64,000 bases of DNA from Sphingomonadaceae bacterium OTU29LAMAA1 (lineage in GTDB: Bacteria > Pseudomonadota > Alphaproteobacteria > Sphingomonadales > Sphingomonadaceae): NCBI GenBank assembly GCA_024072375.1, contig CP099617.1, forward strand, positions 2,460,001 through 2,524,000, given 5' to 3'. The notes beneath the pieces were generated by a model that did no database searches, was not told the DNA's origin, and saw only the letters and a list, made by a program, of their open reading frames with translations. Shown in pieces: positions 35,514-43,789 of the stretch; position 1 is the first letter of the stretch; each line of letters starts with the position of its first letter. The position numbers and the translations under genes are program-made.

Positions 35514-35586
35514 GCCGGGTTCGCTACGGCGCTCTTCCCCGCGAAGCAAGTTGTCAACGCGCGCACCGGGCCGCTAAGGCCCCATC

Positions 35587-36681
35587 ATGTCTGCACCCGC
35601 CCCCAAGCCCTGGATCATGGGCATCGCGCCCTATGTCCCCGGCCGCGCCACCAGCGAGGACGGCCGCAAGGTCGCCAAGCTGTCGTCGAACGAGAATCCG
35701 TTCGGCACCCCCGATGCCGCCCGTGCCGCGTACCGCGATGCCGCGATGCATCTGGAGCGCTATCCGGACGCCGCTGCGGTCGATCTGCGCAGCGCACTGG
35801 CGGCGCATTACGGGGTAGAGGCCGATCGGCTGATCTACGGCACCGGATCGGACGAAGTGTTGCACCTTGCCGCCGGCACCTTCGCCGGGCCGGGGGACGA
35901 GATCATCCACGTCCGCTACGGCTTCGCGGTGTACGAGATCGCGACGCGGCGCGTCGGCGCGACGCCGGTGGTGGTCGCCGACCGCAACTATGCGACCGAC
36001 GTCGATGCGATCCTGGCGGCGGTGACCGAGCGGACCAAGGTCGTGTTCGTCGCCAATCCGAACAACCCGACCGGCACCTATTCCACTCGCGAAGAGATCG
36101 CCCGCCTGCATGCCGGGCTGCCGTCTTCGGTGCTGCTGGTGCTCGATCAGGCGTACACCGAATATCTCGAGCCGGAGGACGACGACGGCGGGCTGGAACT
36201 CGCCCGCACCGCCTCCAACGTGCTGGTGACGCGCACCTTCTCCAAGATCTTCGGGCTGGCGTCGGAGCGGGTGGGCTGGGGCTACGCCTCGCCCGGCATC
36301 ATCGATGCGATGCACCGTATCCGCGCGCCGTTCGCGTTCAGCATCGGCGCACAGGCTGCCGCGATCGCCGCGCTGGGCGATGCCGGCTTCGTGGAACGCA
36401 GCCGCAGTCACAACCGTGAATGGCGGGCGTGGTTCAGCCGGCAGGTCGATGCGCTGCCCGGTTTGCGCGCGGTGCCGAGCAAGGCCAATTTCGTCCTCGT
36501 CCTGTTCGAAGGGGCGCTTACGGCAGAGGTCGCATACAAGGCGTTGATGGCCGCAGGCTACGCGACCCGCTGGCTGCCTGGGCAAGGCCTGCCGCATGGC
36601 CTGCGCATCACGATCGGCACGGAGAGTGAGATGCGCGATGTCGTCGACGTGCTCCGGACAGAGGTCGGGAACGCCGGCTGA
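35587..36681 (+). CDS. hisC: histidinol-phosphate aminotransferase (broad aromatic type)
   Basis: A 364-residue fold-type I PLP aminotransferase. Landmarks: KLSSNENPFGTP, RYPDAAAVDLRSALA, GTGSDEVLHLAAGTF, NPNNPTGTYSTREEI, LVLDQAYTEYLEPED and the PLP lysine in TRTFSKIFGLASERVGW. In Zymomonas the linked homologue uses both imidazole-acetol phosphate and aromatic keto acids, so a dual role in His and Tyr/Phe synthesis is likely here. The stop shares one base with the tyrC start (TGATG), so the two are translationally coupled. Confidence 0.94.
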   Translation: MSAPAPKPWIMGIAPYVPGRATSEDGRKVAKLSSNENPFGTPDAARAAYRDAAMHLERYPDAAAVDLRSALAAHYGVEADRLIYGTGSDEVLHLAAGTFAGPGDEIIHVRYGFAVYEIATRRVGATPVVVADRNYATDVDAILAAVTERTKVVFVANPNNPTGTYSTREEIARLHAGLPSSVLLVLDQAYTEYLEPEDDDGGLELARTASNVLVTRTFSKIFGLASERVGWGYASPGIIDAMHRIRAPFAFSIGAQAAAIAALGDAGFVERSRSHNREWRAWFSRQVDALPGLRAVPSKANFVLVLFEGALTAEVAYKALMAAGYATRWLPGQGLPHGLRITIGTESEMRDVVDVLRTEVGNAG

Positions 36682-37586
36682 TGCTCCCTTTCGCGCGCGT
36701 CACGATCATCGGGCTGGGGCTGATCGGCTCGTCGGTGGCGCGGGCGGTGCGGGCGACGATGCCGACGGTGCGGATCACCGGTTATGACGCCGATCCGCAG
36801 GTGCGCGCCGTCGCCGACCGGATCGATCTCGCCGACGACATCGCCGACAGCGCCGGGGCGGCGGTCATCGACGCCGATCTCGTCATGCTCTGCGTCCCCG
36901 TCGGGGCGATGGGCGCGGTGGCGGCGGAGTTCGTCGACGACCTGCCCGCCGATGCGATCGTCAGCGACGTGGGTGGGTCGAAGGAAAGCGTGCTCGCCGC
37001 CCTGCGCGCGGTGTTGCCGCACGCGACGATCGTGCCCGGCCATCCGGTGGCCGGCACCGAACATAGCGGGCCGGAGGCGGGCTTCGCGACGCTGTTCCGC
37101 GGCCGCTGGTGTATCCTGACGCCCGAGGACGGCATGGCCGAGGCACCGGTCGTCCGGCTCCGCACCTTCTGGGAAACGCTCGGCGCGCAGGTCGAGGTCA
37201 TGACGCCGAAGCATCACGATCTGGTGCTGGCGGTGACCAGTCACGTCCCCCATCTCATCGCCTATTCGATCGTCGGCACCGCCAGCGATCTGGAAGAGGT
37301 GACGCAGGGCGAGGTCATCAAATTCTCCGCCGGCGGTTTCCGCGATTTTACCCGTATCGCCGCGTCCGATCCCGTGATGTGGCGCGACGTCTTCCTCAAC
37401 AACCGCGAGGCGGTCCTAGAAATACTCCAGCGCCTAACCGAAGACGTCACTATGCTCCAACGCGCAATCCGCTGGGGCGATGGCGACCAGTTATTCGACC
37501 TGTTTACCCGCACCCGCGCGATCCGCCGCTCGATCATTGAGCAAGGGCAGGACGACGCCAAGCCGGACTTTGGCCGCAGCCACTGA
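36681..37586 (+). CDS. tyrC: prephenate/arogenate (cyclohexadienyl) dehydrogenase
   Basis: A 301-residue dehydrogenase for tyrosine synthesis. The N-terminal NAD-binding site is VTIIGLGLIGSSVARAV. Then LVMLCVPVGAMGAV, SDVGGSKESVLAAL and the substrate/catalytic region PGHPVAGTEHSGPEAG with the family His. The C-terminal dimer part contains SHVPHLIAYSIVGTA, AGGFRDFTRIAASDPVMW and NNREAVLEIL. There is no ACT domain, as in Zymomonas TyrC. It directly follows hisC with a one-base overlap; together they form the known hisC-tyrC unit of this group. plsC converges 4 bp downstream. Confidence 0.94.
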   Translation: MLPFARVTIIGLGLIGSSVARAVRATMPTVRITGYDADPQVRAVADRIDLADDIADSAGAAVIDADLVMLCVPVGAMGAVAAEFVDDLPADAIVSDVGGSKESVLAALRAVLPHATIVPGHPVAGTEHSGPEAGFATLFRGRWCILTPEDGMAEAPVVRLRTFWETLGAQVEVMTPKHHDLVLAVTSHVPHLIAYSIVGTASDLEEVTQGEVIKFSAGGFRDFTRIAASDPVMWRDVFLNNREAVLEILQRLTEDVTMLQRAIRWGDGDQLFDLFTRTRAIRRSIIEQGQDDAKPDFGRSH

Positions 37587-37590
37587 CGCG

Positions 37591-38277
37591 TCAGCCGCGA
37601 TCCAGCGTGTTGATTGCGGCATGCACCCGCGCCTCGATATGCTCGCGCGGCAGACCTGCGGGAATCACCTCGCCCAGCCGGATCGTCACCACTCCGGGAC
37701 GCTTCGCACCCTGCTTCGGCCAGACGATTCCGGTATCCAGCGCGACCGGGATCACCGGCATCCCCAATGCCCGGTATAATCCGGCAAAACCCGATTGCAG
37801 CGGCGGCTGCTCGCCCGGCGAGACGCGGGTCCCCTCGGGATAGATCAGGATCGATCGCCCTTCCGCCTTCAGCGCCTTCGCCTCCCGCATCATCGACCGC
37901 AACGCACCCGCCGATGCCTCCCGGTCGGCGACGATCCCGCCATACTGCATCGCCGCCCAGCCCCAGAACGGCAGCTTGCTGAGTTCGCGCTTGATGACCA
38001 TCGCGGGGCCACCAAGCAGCAATTGCAATTCCAGCGTCTCGAACATCGCCTGATGCTTCGCCGCGAAGAAATAGGTGCCGGGAGGCACCACGCCTTCCAC
38101 CCGCACCCGAATGCCCATGACACGGCGGTACAGCATCCGATGCATGAGCGCCCAGACATGCGCATGGCGCACGACGGCCGCGCGCCCGAACAGCGCCGAC
38201 ACTGGCACGCTCAATACGATCGGCACCGACAATCCGTAGAACAGGATCGAGAAGAGCAAGGTCCGCAGCCGATTCAC
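37591..38277 (-). CDS. plsC: 1-acyl-sn-glycerol-3-phosphate acyltransferase
   Basis: A 228-residue lysophosphatidic-acid acyltransferase of the inner membrane. N-terminal hydrophobic stretch RTLLFSILFYGLSVPIVLSV. Motif I is AKHQAMFET, an H-x4-E variant of the usual H-x4-D that is common in alphaproteobacteria. Later motifs are VADREASAGALRSM, the YPEGTRVSPGE block and PVIPVALDTG. It makes phosphatidic acid for phospholipid synthesis. The GTG start at 38277 overlaps the ydcF-type stop (GTGA). It is last in the ftsE-ftsX-ydcF-plsC string. Confidence 0.93.
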   Translation of the reverse strand: MNRLRTLLFSILFYGLSVPIVLSVPVSALFGRAAVVRHAHVWALMHRMLYRRVMGIRVRVEGVVPPGTYFFAAKHQAMFETLELQLLLGGPAMVIKRELSKLPFWGWAAMQYGGIVADREASAGALRSMMREAKALKAEGRSILIYPEGTRVSPGEQPPLQSGFAGLYRALGMPVIPVALDTGIVWPKQGAKRPGVVTIRLGEVIPAGLPREHIEARVHAAINTLDRG

Positions 38278-38810
38278 CCACCCACTCCCAGCCACAGCGC
38301 CACGCGCCGCAGGATCAGTTTGTTGTATTCGTTGACCAAAGTACCCAATCGCGGGGTGCTCGGCACCCCGTCCCCCAGCACCAGCACGCCCGGCCCCATT
38401 GCCGCCGACAGCTCCATCCGCGCACGGGGAACGTGCCAGTCGGAGGTCACGAGCCGCACCGTGCGATAGCCATGCGTCTTGACCCAGGCTGCCGTCTCCT
38501 CGGCGTTCGACCGGGTATCCACCGCATCCGCGCCCAGGTCGATGCAACAGGCGAACAGCGACTGCGGCGTGCGATATTCGCGAGCCAGATCAACCGCCCG
38601 CACCCCCGGTGCAACCCCCGTCACCAGCATTCGCCGCGCCTGCTTCGCTTGCAACACGGCGATGCCGCGGTCGATTCGCCCGGCGCCACCGGTCGGCACG
38701 ACGATCGCATCGGTCGTATTCGCTGCCAGCGGCACCGGCAGCAGCAACATGAATGCCGCAAACCCCAGGCACCACGACAGCCCCACCAATCCGAGGAAAC
38801 GGACGATCAC
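38274..38810 (-). CDS. YdcF-family (DUF218) membrane protein
   Basis: A 178-residue protein with an N-terminal helix (FLGLVGLSWCLGFAAFMLLL) and a DUF218/ElyC-SanA-YdcF domain. Visible motifs are DAIVVPTGGAGRIDRGIAVL, RMLVTGVAPG, DTRSNAEETAAWVKTHG and VRLVTSDWHVPRARME. The family is linked to envelope integrity and lipid-carrier metabolism in E. coli (ElyC, SanA), with no proven reaction. GTG start at 38810 overlaps the ftsX stop, and its own stop overlaps the plsC start. The location between cell-division and phospholipid genes agrees with an envelope role. Confidence 0.88.
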   Translation of the reverse strand: MIVRFLGLVGLSWCLGFAAFMLLLPVPLAANTTDAIVVPTGGAGRIDRGIAVLQAKQARRMLVTGVAPGVRAVDLAREYRTPQSLFACCIDLGADAVDTRSNAEETAAWVKTHGYRTVRLVTSDWHVPRARMELSAAMGPGVLVLGDGVPSTPRLGTLVNEYNKLILRRVALWLGVGG

Positions 38811-39694
38811 AGCGACCGCCGCAGCGCGCCGATGACGGTGATCCGCGCCGCCACCGTCGCCAGCAACACGAAGGCGAGCGGTAACAGCACCAGCAGCGTC
38901 CAGTCGCCCGCGCCCAACGTGATGCCGCCGAGCAGTTGCGATCCCAACGCTGCCAGCCGTGTGCCGAGGAACACCAGAACGACCAGCGCCGCCAGCCCGC
39001 CGGCCACCCCGCCGATCGCCGCATCCAGCGCGACGCGGCGTTGAAAGAGACGGGCGACCTGCACGTCGGTCGAGCCCAGCATATGCATTACCTCGATCGT
39101 CGCGCGATGTGTCTCCAGTCCGGCCCGTGCTGCGAGCACCACTACCGCACCGGTCGCAACCAGCATCAGCACGACCAGCGCCAGCGCCAGCCACGTCAGC
39201 GTGTCGAGGAAGCCGCTGACCGGCGACATCCAGCGCTGGTGGCGATCGACGCGGCTCGACGCACTCACCCGGCGCACCGCCGCGATCACGCGTTCGGGAT
39301 CGGCTCCGCTCGCCAGATCCACATCGATCATCACTGGCACCGGCAGATCGGCATCCTCTGCAGCATCGCCCAGCCAGGGTTCGAGCAGGCGCGCCAGCTC
39401 GGCGCGATCCACCGCACGCACCCGGCGCACCTCCGGCAACGCCTGCAATACTGTCAGCGTTCGCGCCGCCAGCGCGTCGCGCGCGACCGGGCTGCCCTCG
39501 ACCACCTGCACCGTCAGGCGGCCGGCCAGCTGCCGCTCCAGCACCGCCGCTGATTGCCGCGTCCCCAGCCCCAGCGCCGCGGCGAGCAGTGTCAGGAACA
39601 GCATGATCGCCATGACCCACGTCATCGCGCGCAGGCCCCCCGCTTCGTCGAGCACCCGCCGTTCGCTGCCGCTACTGGCCCGGCCGGGGATCAC
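38807..39694 (-). CDS. ftsX: cell division protein FtsX
   Basis: A 295-residue membrane subunit of the FtsEX ABC-type complex. A cytoplasmic N-terminus precedes helix 1 (MTWVMAIMLFLTLLAAALG), a periplasmic loop of about 130 residues, and three C-terminal helices (LTWLALALVVLMLVATGAVV; AALVVLVFLGTRLAAL; LLVLLPLAFVLLATVAA). EVMHMLGSTDVQVARLFQ before the third helix is the FtsX coupling helix for FtsE. FtsEX controls wall hydrolases at the septum through the loop. The start overlaps the ftsE stop (ATGA) and the stop overlaps the ydcF-type start (GTGA). Confidence 0.93.
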   Translation of the reverse strand: MIPGRASSGSERRVLDEAGGLRAMTWVMAIMLFLTLLAAALGLGTRQSAAVLERQLAGRLTVQVVEGSPVARDALAARTLTVLQALPEVRRVRAVDRAELARLLEPWLGDAAEDADLPVPVMIDVDLASGADPERVIAAVRRVSASSRVDRHQRWMSPVSGFLDTLTWLALALVVLMLVATGAVVVLAARAGLETHRATIEVMHMLGSTDVQVARLFQRRVALDAAIGGVAGGLAALVVLVFLGTRLAALGSQLLGGITLGAGDWTLLVLLPLAFVLLATVAARITVIGALRRSL

Positions 39695-40401
39695 GCCTGC
39701 CCCCGCGGCGGCGGCGGATAGCGGAGCGCGCCCGTCGGATCGAGCAGTCGTCCTTTGTCCAGCCGCATCATCTGCGCACCCTGTACACGGCTCAGCAGCT
39801 GAAAATCATGCGTGGCGACGACGACGGTAGTACCGAGCTTGTTGAGCGATTCGAACAAATGGATCAGCCGGTCCGCCATCTCGGGATCGACGTTGCCGGT
39901 CGGCTCGTCCGCGACCAGCACTTCGGGCCGGCCGATCACAGCCCGGGCGATGGCGACGCGCTGCTGCTCGCCGCCCGACAGCGTGGCGGGCCGCGCCTGC
40001 GCTCGTTCGCCCAGCCCGACCCAAGCCAGCATCTCGCGTACCGGCTGCTCGATATTCTCGTCCGGCATACCGGCAACGCGCAGCGGCAGCGCGATATTGT
40101 CCCATGCCGACAGGTGCGGCACGAGCCGGAAATCCTGAAACACCACCCCGATGCGCCGGCGAAATCCGGGCAGGCGGCTGCGCGGCATCGTCACCGCATC
40201 CTCACCAAACAGGCGGATGATCCCCCGACTTGGCCTTTGCGCCAGATACAGGAGTTTCAACAGCGACGTCTTGCCTGCGCCGCTGGCCCCGGTCAGGAAG
40301 TAGAAGGCGCCGCTGCCCAGCGTAAAGCTGATATCCGACAGGGTTTCCTGGCCCGTGCCATATCGCAGCCCAACATTTTCGAACTGCACGATATTTGCCA
40401 T
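39691..40401 (-). CDS. ftsE: cell division ATP-binding protein FtsE
   Basis: A 236-residue ABC ATPase. Walker A is [17 protein letters not shown]-loop [17 protein letters not shown], signature [15 protein letters not shown], Walker [15 protein letters not shown] and switch His in VVVATHD. The phrase [12 protein letters not shown] is the FtsE-type Q-loop. With FtsX it transmits ATP hydrolysis to periplasmic peptidoglycan hydrolases; M23 proteins elsewhere in the window are possible clients. The start at 40401 ([15 protein letters not shown]) is family-typical. Divergent from the MJ0042 gene across a 171-bp gap in which I see no clear promoter boxes. Confidence 0.95.
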   Translation of the reverse strand: MANIVQFENVGLRYGTGQETLSDISFTLGSGAFYFLTGASGAGKTSLLKLLYLAQRPSRGIIRLFGEDAVTMPRSRLPGFRRRIGVVFQDFRLVPHLSAWDNIALPLRVAGMPDENIEQPVREMLAWVGLGERAQARPATLSGGEQQRVAIARAVIGRPEVLVADEPTGNVDPEMADRLIHLFESLNKLGTTVVVATHDFQLLSRVQGAQMMRLDKGRLLDPTGALRYPPPPRGQA

Positions 40402-40572
40402 GCGCCTGGCCGCAACCGCTCCATCGAGGTGGCAGCCGATGATATCCGGCCCCGAACCCGTGCCTTCGCATGGCCGGCGCGCGGCTTCAAGCTTGCCACG
40501 CGGGCGGGGGTCGTGCTTACAATCGCCATCGTCGCGGTTCTCGTTCCGCGGCACGTCCGTAAAGCGTTGCGC

Positions 40573-41328
40573 ATGATCCTCGAATGTCCCGAATGCAGCA
40601 CCCGCTATCTGGTGCCCGACAGCGCGATCGGGGCCGAGGGTCGCACCGTGCGTTGCGCCAATTGCCGGCATAGCTGGTTTCAGGACCCGCCGGAACCCGA
40701 AGCGCCGCCGCTACCTGCATCCCCGGTCGAACGGATACAGTCCGAGCCAACGGCCATTGCCGAAGCGGACGACGATACCGTCCCGCCGTTCCTGGAGCCC
40801 GCGGCGATCCCGTCCGCCCGCCCGGTACCGGTGCCGGAACCGATCGTCACCGCGCCCGATTACGATGCCTTCGCGCATCGCCCGCCGTTCCACCCCCGCC
40901 GCAATACGTCGAAGCGCTGGACCGTGATCGCGGTGGTCGCCGGCCTGCTGATGATCGCCGGGGTGGGCGCCATCCTCTATCTCGGCGCGCCCGGCCTGCT
41001 GGCGCGCATCGGCCTGCCCGTCGGCGCGGCCGATTCGCCTTTGCGCTTGAAGGATAATCCGATCGAGCGTCGTGAGCTGGAGAATGGGTCGGAGCTGTTC
41101 GCGGTGAGCGGACAGGTCACCAATCCGTCGAGCGAGCGTCAGCGCGTGCCCGATATTCGTGCCGAGTTGCGCGATGCGCAGGGCCGCATCGTCTACAGCT
41201 GGACGATCACGCCGCAGCAGCGCACGCTCAATCCCGGCGGATCGATCGACTTCAATTCCGCCAAGCTCGACGTGCCATCGAACTCCAAACGACTAGAGCT
41301 TAGTTTCGCCGGCGAAGCCGCGAACTGA
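40573..41328 (+). CDS. MJ0042-type zinc-ribbon membrane protein (DUF3426-like)
   Basis: A 251-residue protein. The N-terminus is a zinc ribbon with two C-x2-C pairs (MILECPECSTRYLV and VRCANCRHSWF, residues 5-34). A Pro/Glu-rich linker follows, then one transmembrane helix (TVIAVVAGLLMIAGVGAILYLG, about 118-139) and a C-terminal beta domain (LFAVSGQVTNPSSERQRVPDI, DAQGRIVYSWTI) resembling DUF3426. The ribbon should face the cytoplasm and the C-terminus the periplasm. The function is unknown. It is conserved opposite ftsE in this group. It overlaps the convergent MATE gene by 29 bp. Confidence 0.85.
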   Translation: MILECPECSTRYLVPDSAIGAEGRTVRCANCRHSWFQDPPEPEAPPLPASPVERIQSEPTAIAEADDDTVPPFLEPAAIPSARPVPVPEPIVTAPDYDAFAHRPPFHPRRNTSKRWTVIAVVAGLLMIAGVGAILYLGAPGLLARIGLPVGAADSPLRLKDNPIERRELENGSELFAVSGQVTNPSSERQRVPDIRAELRDAQGRIVYSWTITPQQRTLNPGGSIDFNSAKLDVPSNSKRLELSFAGEAAN

Positions 41329-42667
41329 CCTGCGCGAATCGACCGCCGTGCAGCAGCGCGGCGGCAAGCATGCCGATGCCGGACGCCCAGACCAAAGCGA
41401 CTGGCCCGACCCCGTGATGCACCAGCCACCAACCGGCGCCGCCGGTGAGGATGAAATAGGCGAGGATGCTATTGACGCCAGCCGCCACCTGATCGCCCAG
41501 ACTGCGCAGGACATAGACCAGCACCACCTGAATCCCGTCGAACACGATGAACGGTGCCCAGCGCGGCAACATCGTCGCGGCGATCGCGTGGACTTCCGCC
41601 GTTGCCGGGAACAACACGACGATCATCGGCGCAGCCAGCGCCAGAAGAGTCGCTCCGATCCCCAGCGCGACGCACGCCAGCCCCAGCGCGATCGACGTGC
41701 GTCGCACTGCCGCGGTCGGCTGCCCCTCACCCACCGCATTGCCTGCACGCACGCCCGCCGCCGATCCCAGCCCGAGAGCGACGGCAAAGGTGACGTTGTG
41801 CATCGAGAACACGATCTGGAATGCATGTGCCGCCGCATCGCCAAGCTGCGTCGATAACGCGATCAGGATCGAAAATCCGGCCAGTTCAAGCCCCGATGCC
41901 ACCGCCGGCACGATCCCGAACACCGCCAGCGACCACGCGCCGCGTGGCACCGCCGCCCAGGCGAATCGATCGAAGCGCAACACCTCGCGCGCCCGTGCGC
42001 GCGGCAGGGTTAACACGCTCGCGATCATGCCGACCGCGCCGAACATCGATGCGATACTGGTCGCGAGCGCCGCTCCCACCGCACCGATCGCCGGCAATCC
42101 CAAATGCCCTGCGGACAGCGCCCAGGCGAGCACGGCGTTGATCGGCAGCACCGACAGGTTGACGACGGTAACCCTGCGCGGCCGGCTGACCCCTTCGAGA
42201 AAGAAGGCGGCAGCGACATTCACCAGCTGGAACGGATAGGCGATCGCGAATGCCCGAACGACACGCGCGCTTTCGTCCATCCGGTCCGACGCGACCCCGA
42301 TCAGGGCGAGCAATGGCTCGGCGAAGGTGAGGAATATGCCGGCGATCGCCAGTCCCAGCACCAGCCCAAGCAGCAATCCCTCGCGCAGCACCGCGCCGGT
42401 GCGCGGCAGGTCGCCGGCGCCATCTGCGCGCGCCGCCATCACCAATACGCCCGACAGCCACGACAGACCGGTAACGATTCCGACGAAGCCCAGCGCCCGG
42501 CTCGCGCCCAGTGCGGCGACTTCTTCGGTCGAGACGAGGCCGACGACCATCACGTCGGTGACCTGCAACAACGTCCAGTTGAGGCTGGTCAGCACCACCG
42601 GCCATGCCAGCGCGAGCAGCAGCCGGGTCTCGGCGCGCGTCGTCAGAACAGGGGGTGCGTGCGCCAT
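41300..42667 (-). CDS. MATE-family efflux transporter
   Basis: A 455-residue protein with about twelve hydrophobic helices in two pseudo-repeats. Family patterns include LALAWPVVLTSLNWTLLQV with VMVVGLVSTEEVAALGASR in helices 1-2, and in the second half FSILIALSTQLGDAAAHAFQ and GLGSAAGVRAGNAVGEGQP. MATE pumps exchange Na+ or H+ for cationic drugs or metabolites. The closest groups are NorM/DinF-like. Standalone gene, convergent with the MJ0042 protein gene and upstream of tRNA-Leu on the other strand. The substrate is unknown. Confidence 0.92.
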   Translation of the reverse strand: MAHAPPVLTTRAETRLLLALAWPVVLTSLNWTLLQVTDVMVVGLVSTEEVAALGASRALGFVGIVTGLSWLSGVLVMAARADGAGDLPRTGAVLREGLLLGLVLGLAIAGIFLTFAEPLLALIGVASDRMDESARVVRAFAIAYPFQLVNVAAAFFLEGVSRPRRVTVVNLSVLPINAVLAWALSAGHLGLPAIGAVGAALATSIASMFGAVGMIASVLTLPRARAREVLRFDRFAWAAVPRGAWSLAVFGIVPAVASGLELAGFSILIALSTQLGDAAAHAFQIVFSMHNVTFAVALGLGSAAGVRAGNAVGEGQPTAAVRRTSIALGLACVALGIGATLLALAAPMIVVLFPATAEVHAIAATMLPRWAPFIVFDGIQVVLVYVLRSLGDQVAAGVNSILAYFILTGGAGWWLVHHGVGPVALVWASGIGMLAAALLHGGRFAQVSSRLRRRN

Positions 42668-42800
42668 GCTGCGGGCGCTACCCGCTCCTCCCCCATCCGA
42701 AAAGCACGACGATCTTGAAAAGGTACGTTGCGGAGTGGGAAACGCTTTGCTAGGGGCCTGCGCCTGCCAGATGCCGGATCAGCCCGGCGTTCTCACACGT

Positions 42801-42887
42801 GCGGCCGTGGCGGAATTGGTAGACGCGCAACGTTGAGGTCGTTGTGGGCGAAAGCCCGTGGAAGTTCGAGTCTTCTCGGCCGCACCA
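42801..42887 (+). tRNA. tRNA-Leu (anticodon GAG)
   Basis: Class II tRNA of 87 nt with encoded CCA. Acceptor stem GCGGCCG/CGGCCGC (42801-42807 with 42877-42883), discriminator A, CCA at 42885-42887. The anticodon arm is CAACG-TTGAGGT-CGTTG, giving anticodon GAG. The long variable arm (GGGCGAAAGCCC) and T-loop TTCGAGT fit tRNA-Leu. It reads CUC and CUU codons. Confidence 0.97.
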
Positions 42888-42930
42888 CTTTCTTCATCCT
42901 TCCCGAACAGCGAGATGCCCTCAGGTCCCC

Positions 42931-43542
42931 TCACCCGCAGCCGAGCACGCGCGACAGGCTGGTGAGCGGCAACGGTGCACAGAACCGGAAGCCAAAGCGG
43001 TCCTCGCGGGTCCAGCACACCGATCCGAAGGTCGCGACGTTGATCTCCGGCAGCAGTACACTGCCCGCTTGACTGACGTGGATTGGGGTGTGGCTAAGTA
43101 ATTTTACCCCGCCGGGCGAGATGTCGAGGATATCGACCGCTATCCGGGCATCGCCGACGCGCATGATGGCGCTCGCCTGCATCGCAAAGCGTGGCGTCCG
43201 GGCGATATGCCCGTGATCGTCGCGCAGGCAGAACACGGCGGAGATATCCTGTGCCGCGTCGAATTCGACGCCGGCCTTGAACCCGTTCACCCAGCGGACG
43301 GTCGCCGCGGTTTCCGACATGCCGCGCACTTCGATCAGCATGCGGTCGCCGACCAGCGGTGCCGACGTGAAGCGTGCCATCAGTCCGTGACTGGATATGT
43401 CATGGACGAGGCAGGCCGATTCGCCGCCGGTGTGCCGGATCCGGCCGATGAGCAGCACGGTCGCGTGCCGCTTGCCTCCGCGACGCTGGTCGGGATGCGT
43501 CGGCACCGGATCGTGCGACGGCGTGATGGGGCCCTGATACAT
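42931..43542 (-). CDS. tandem PilZ-domain protein (c-di-GMP effector candidate)
   Basis: A 203-residue soluble protein. The first PilZ domain (about 18-105) has both c-di-GMP motifs: R-x3-R in QRRGGKRHA and D-x-S-x2-G in VHDISSHGLMAR. The second (about 115-200) keeps DISPGGVKL but has only R-x2-R (RTPRF), so it may not bind the ligand. PilZ proteins convert c-di-GMP levels into changes in surface polymers, motility or adhesion. The gene is last in an apparent operon with three exported DUF11 proteins and a giant outer-membrane protein, 4 bp after the 79-residue ORF. This placement suggests c-di-GMP control of that surface system (inference). Confidence 0.85.
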   Translation of the reverse strand: MYQGPITPSHDPVPTHPDQRRGGKRHATVLLIGRIRHTGGESACLVHDISSHGLMARFTSAPLVGDRMLIEVRGMSETAATVRWVNGFKAGVEFDAAQDISAVFCLRDDHGHIARTPRFAMQASAIMRVGDARIAVDILDISPGGVKLLSHTPIHVSQAGSVLLPEINVATFGSVCWTREDRFGFRFCAPLPLTSLSRVLGCG

Positions 43543-43546
43543 CGCT

Positions 43547-43786
43547 TCATTCCTTCCGTGCGGTGCTGGATCGATGGCTGGTCGCGGTTCGGATCATCCG
43601 CGACCGGAATTTGACGCGTTGCCAGAACGTCGCATCGGACACCCGCCATTCGCGGATCGCGACGGCGACCTGCAGATCGATGGCGCTTTCCGCATCCTCG
43701 CGCGGCATGGCGGCGAAGCGGCGGGCGGTGACCTCCAGTCTTTGGGGCAGATGTGGCAGCGGTGGCAGGGTGGATTGGGCGGGCAT
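43547..43786 (-). CDS. small hypothetical protein (79 aa)
   Basis: The ORF begins 3 bp after the stop of the giant barrel-protein gene and ends 4 bp before the PilZ gene, which strongly suggests a real cistron. The product is basic at the C-terminus (FRSRMIRTATSHRSSTARKE) with an N-terminal Pro-rich stretch (TLPPLPHLPQRLEV), and has no signal peptide or helix long enough for a membrane. I do not recognise the family. A cytoplasmic partner of the PilZ protein is possible but unproven. The alternative is that it is merely an untranslated spacer. Confidence 0.5.
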   Translation of the reverse strand: MPAQSTLPPLPHLPQRLEVTARRFAAMPREDAESAIDLQVAVAIREWRVSDATFWQRVKFRSRMIRTATSHRSSTARKE

Positions 43787-43789
43787 GAT

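Noticed and set aside
35514..35586. Possible SAM riboswitch upstream of metX
   Set aside because: The 73-bp divergent gap is short and shows no pseudoknot or kink-turn pattern of SAM-I or SAM-II types.
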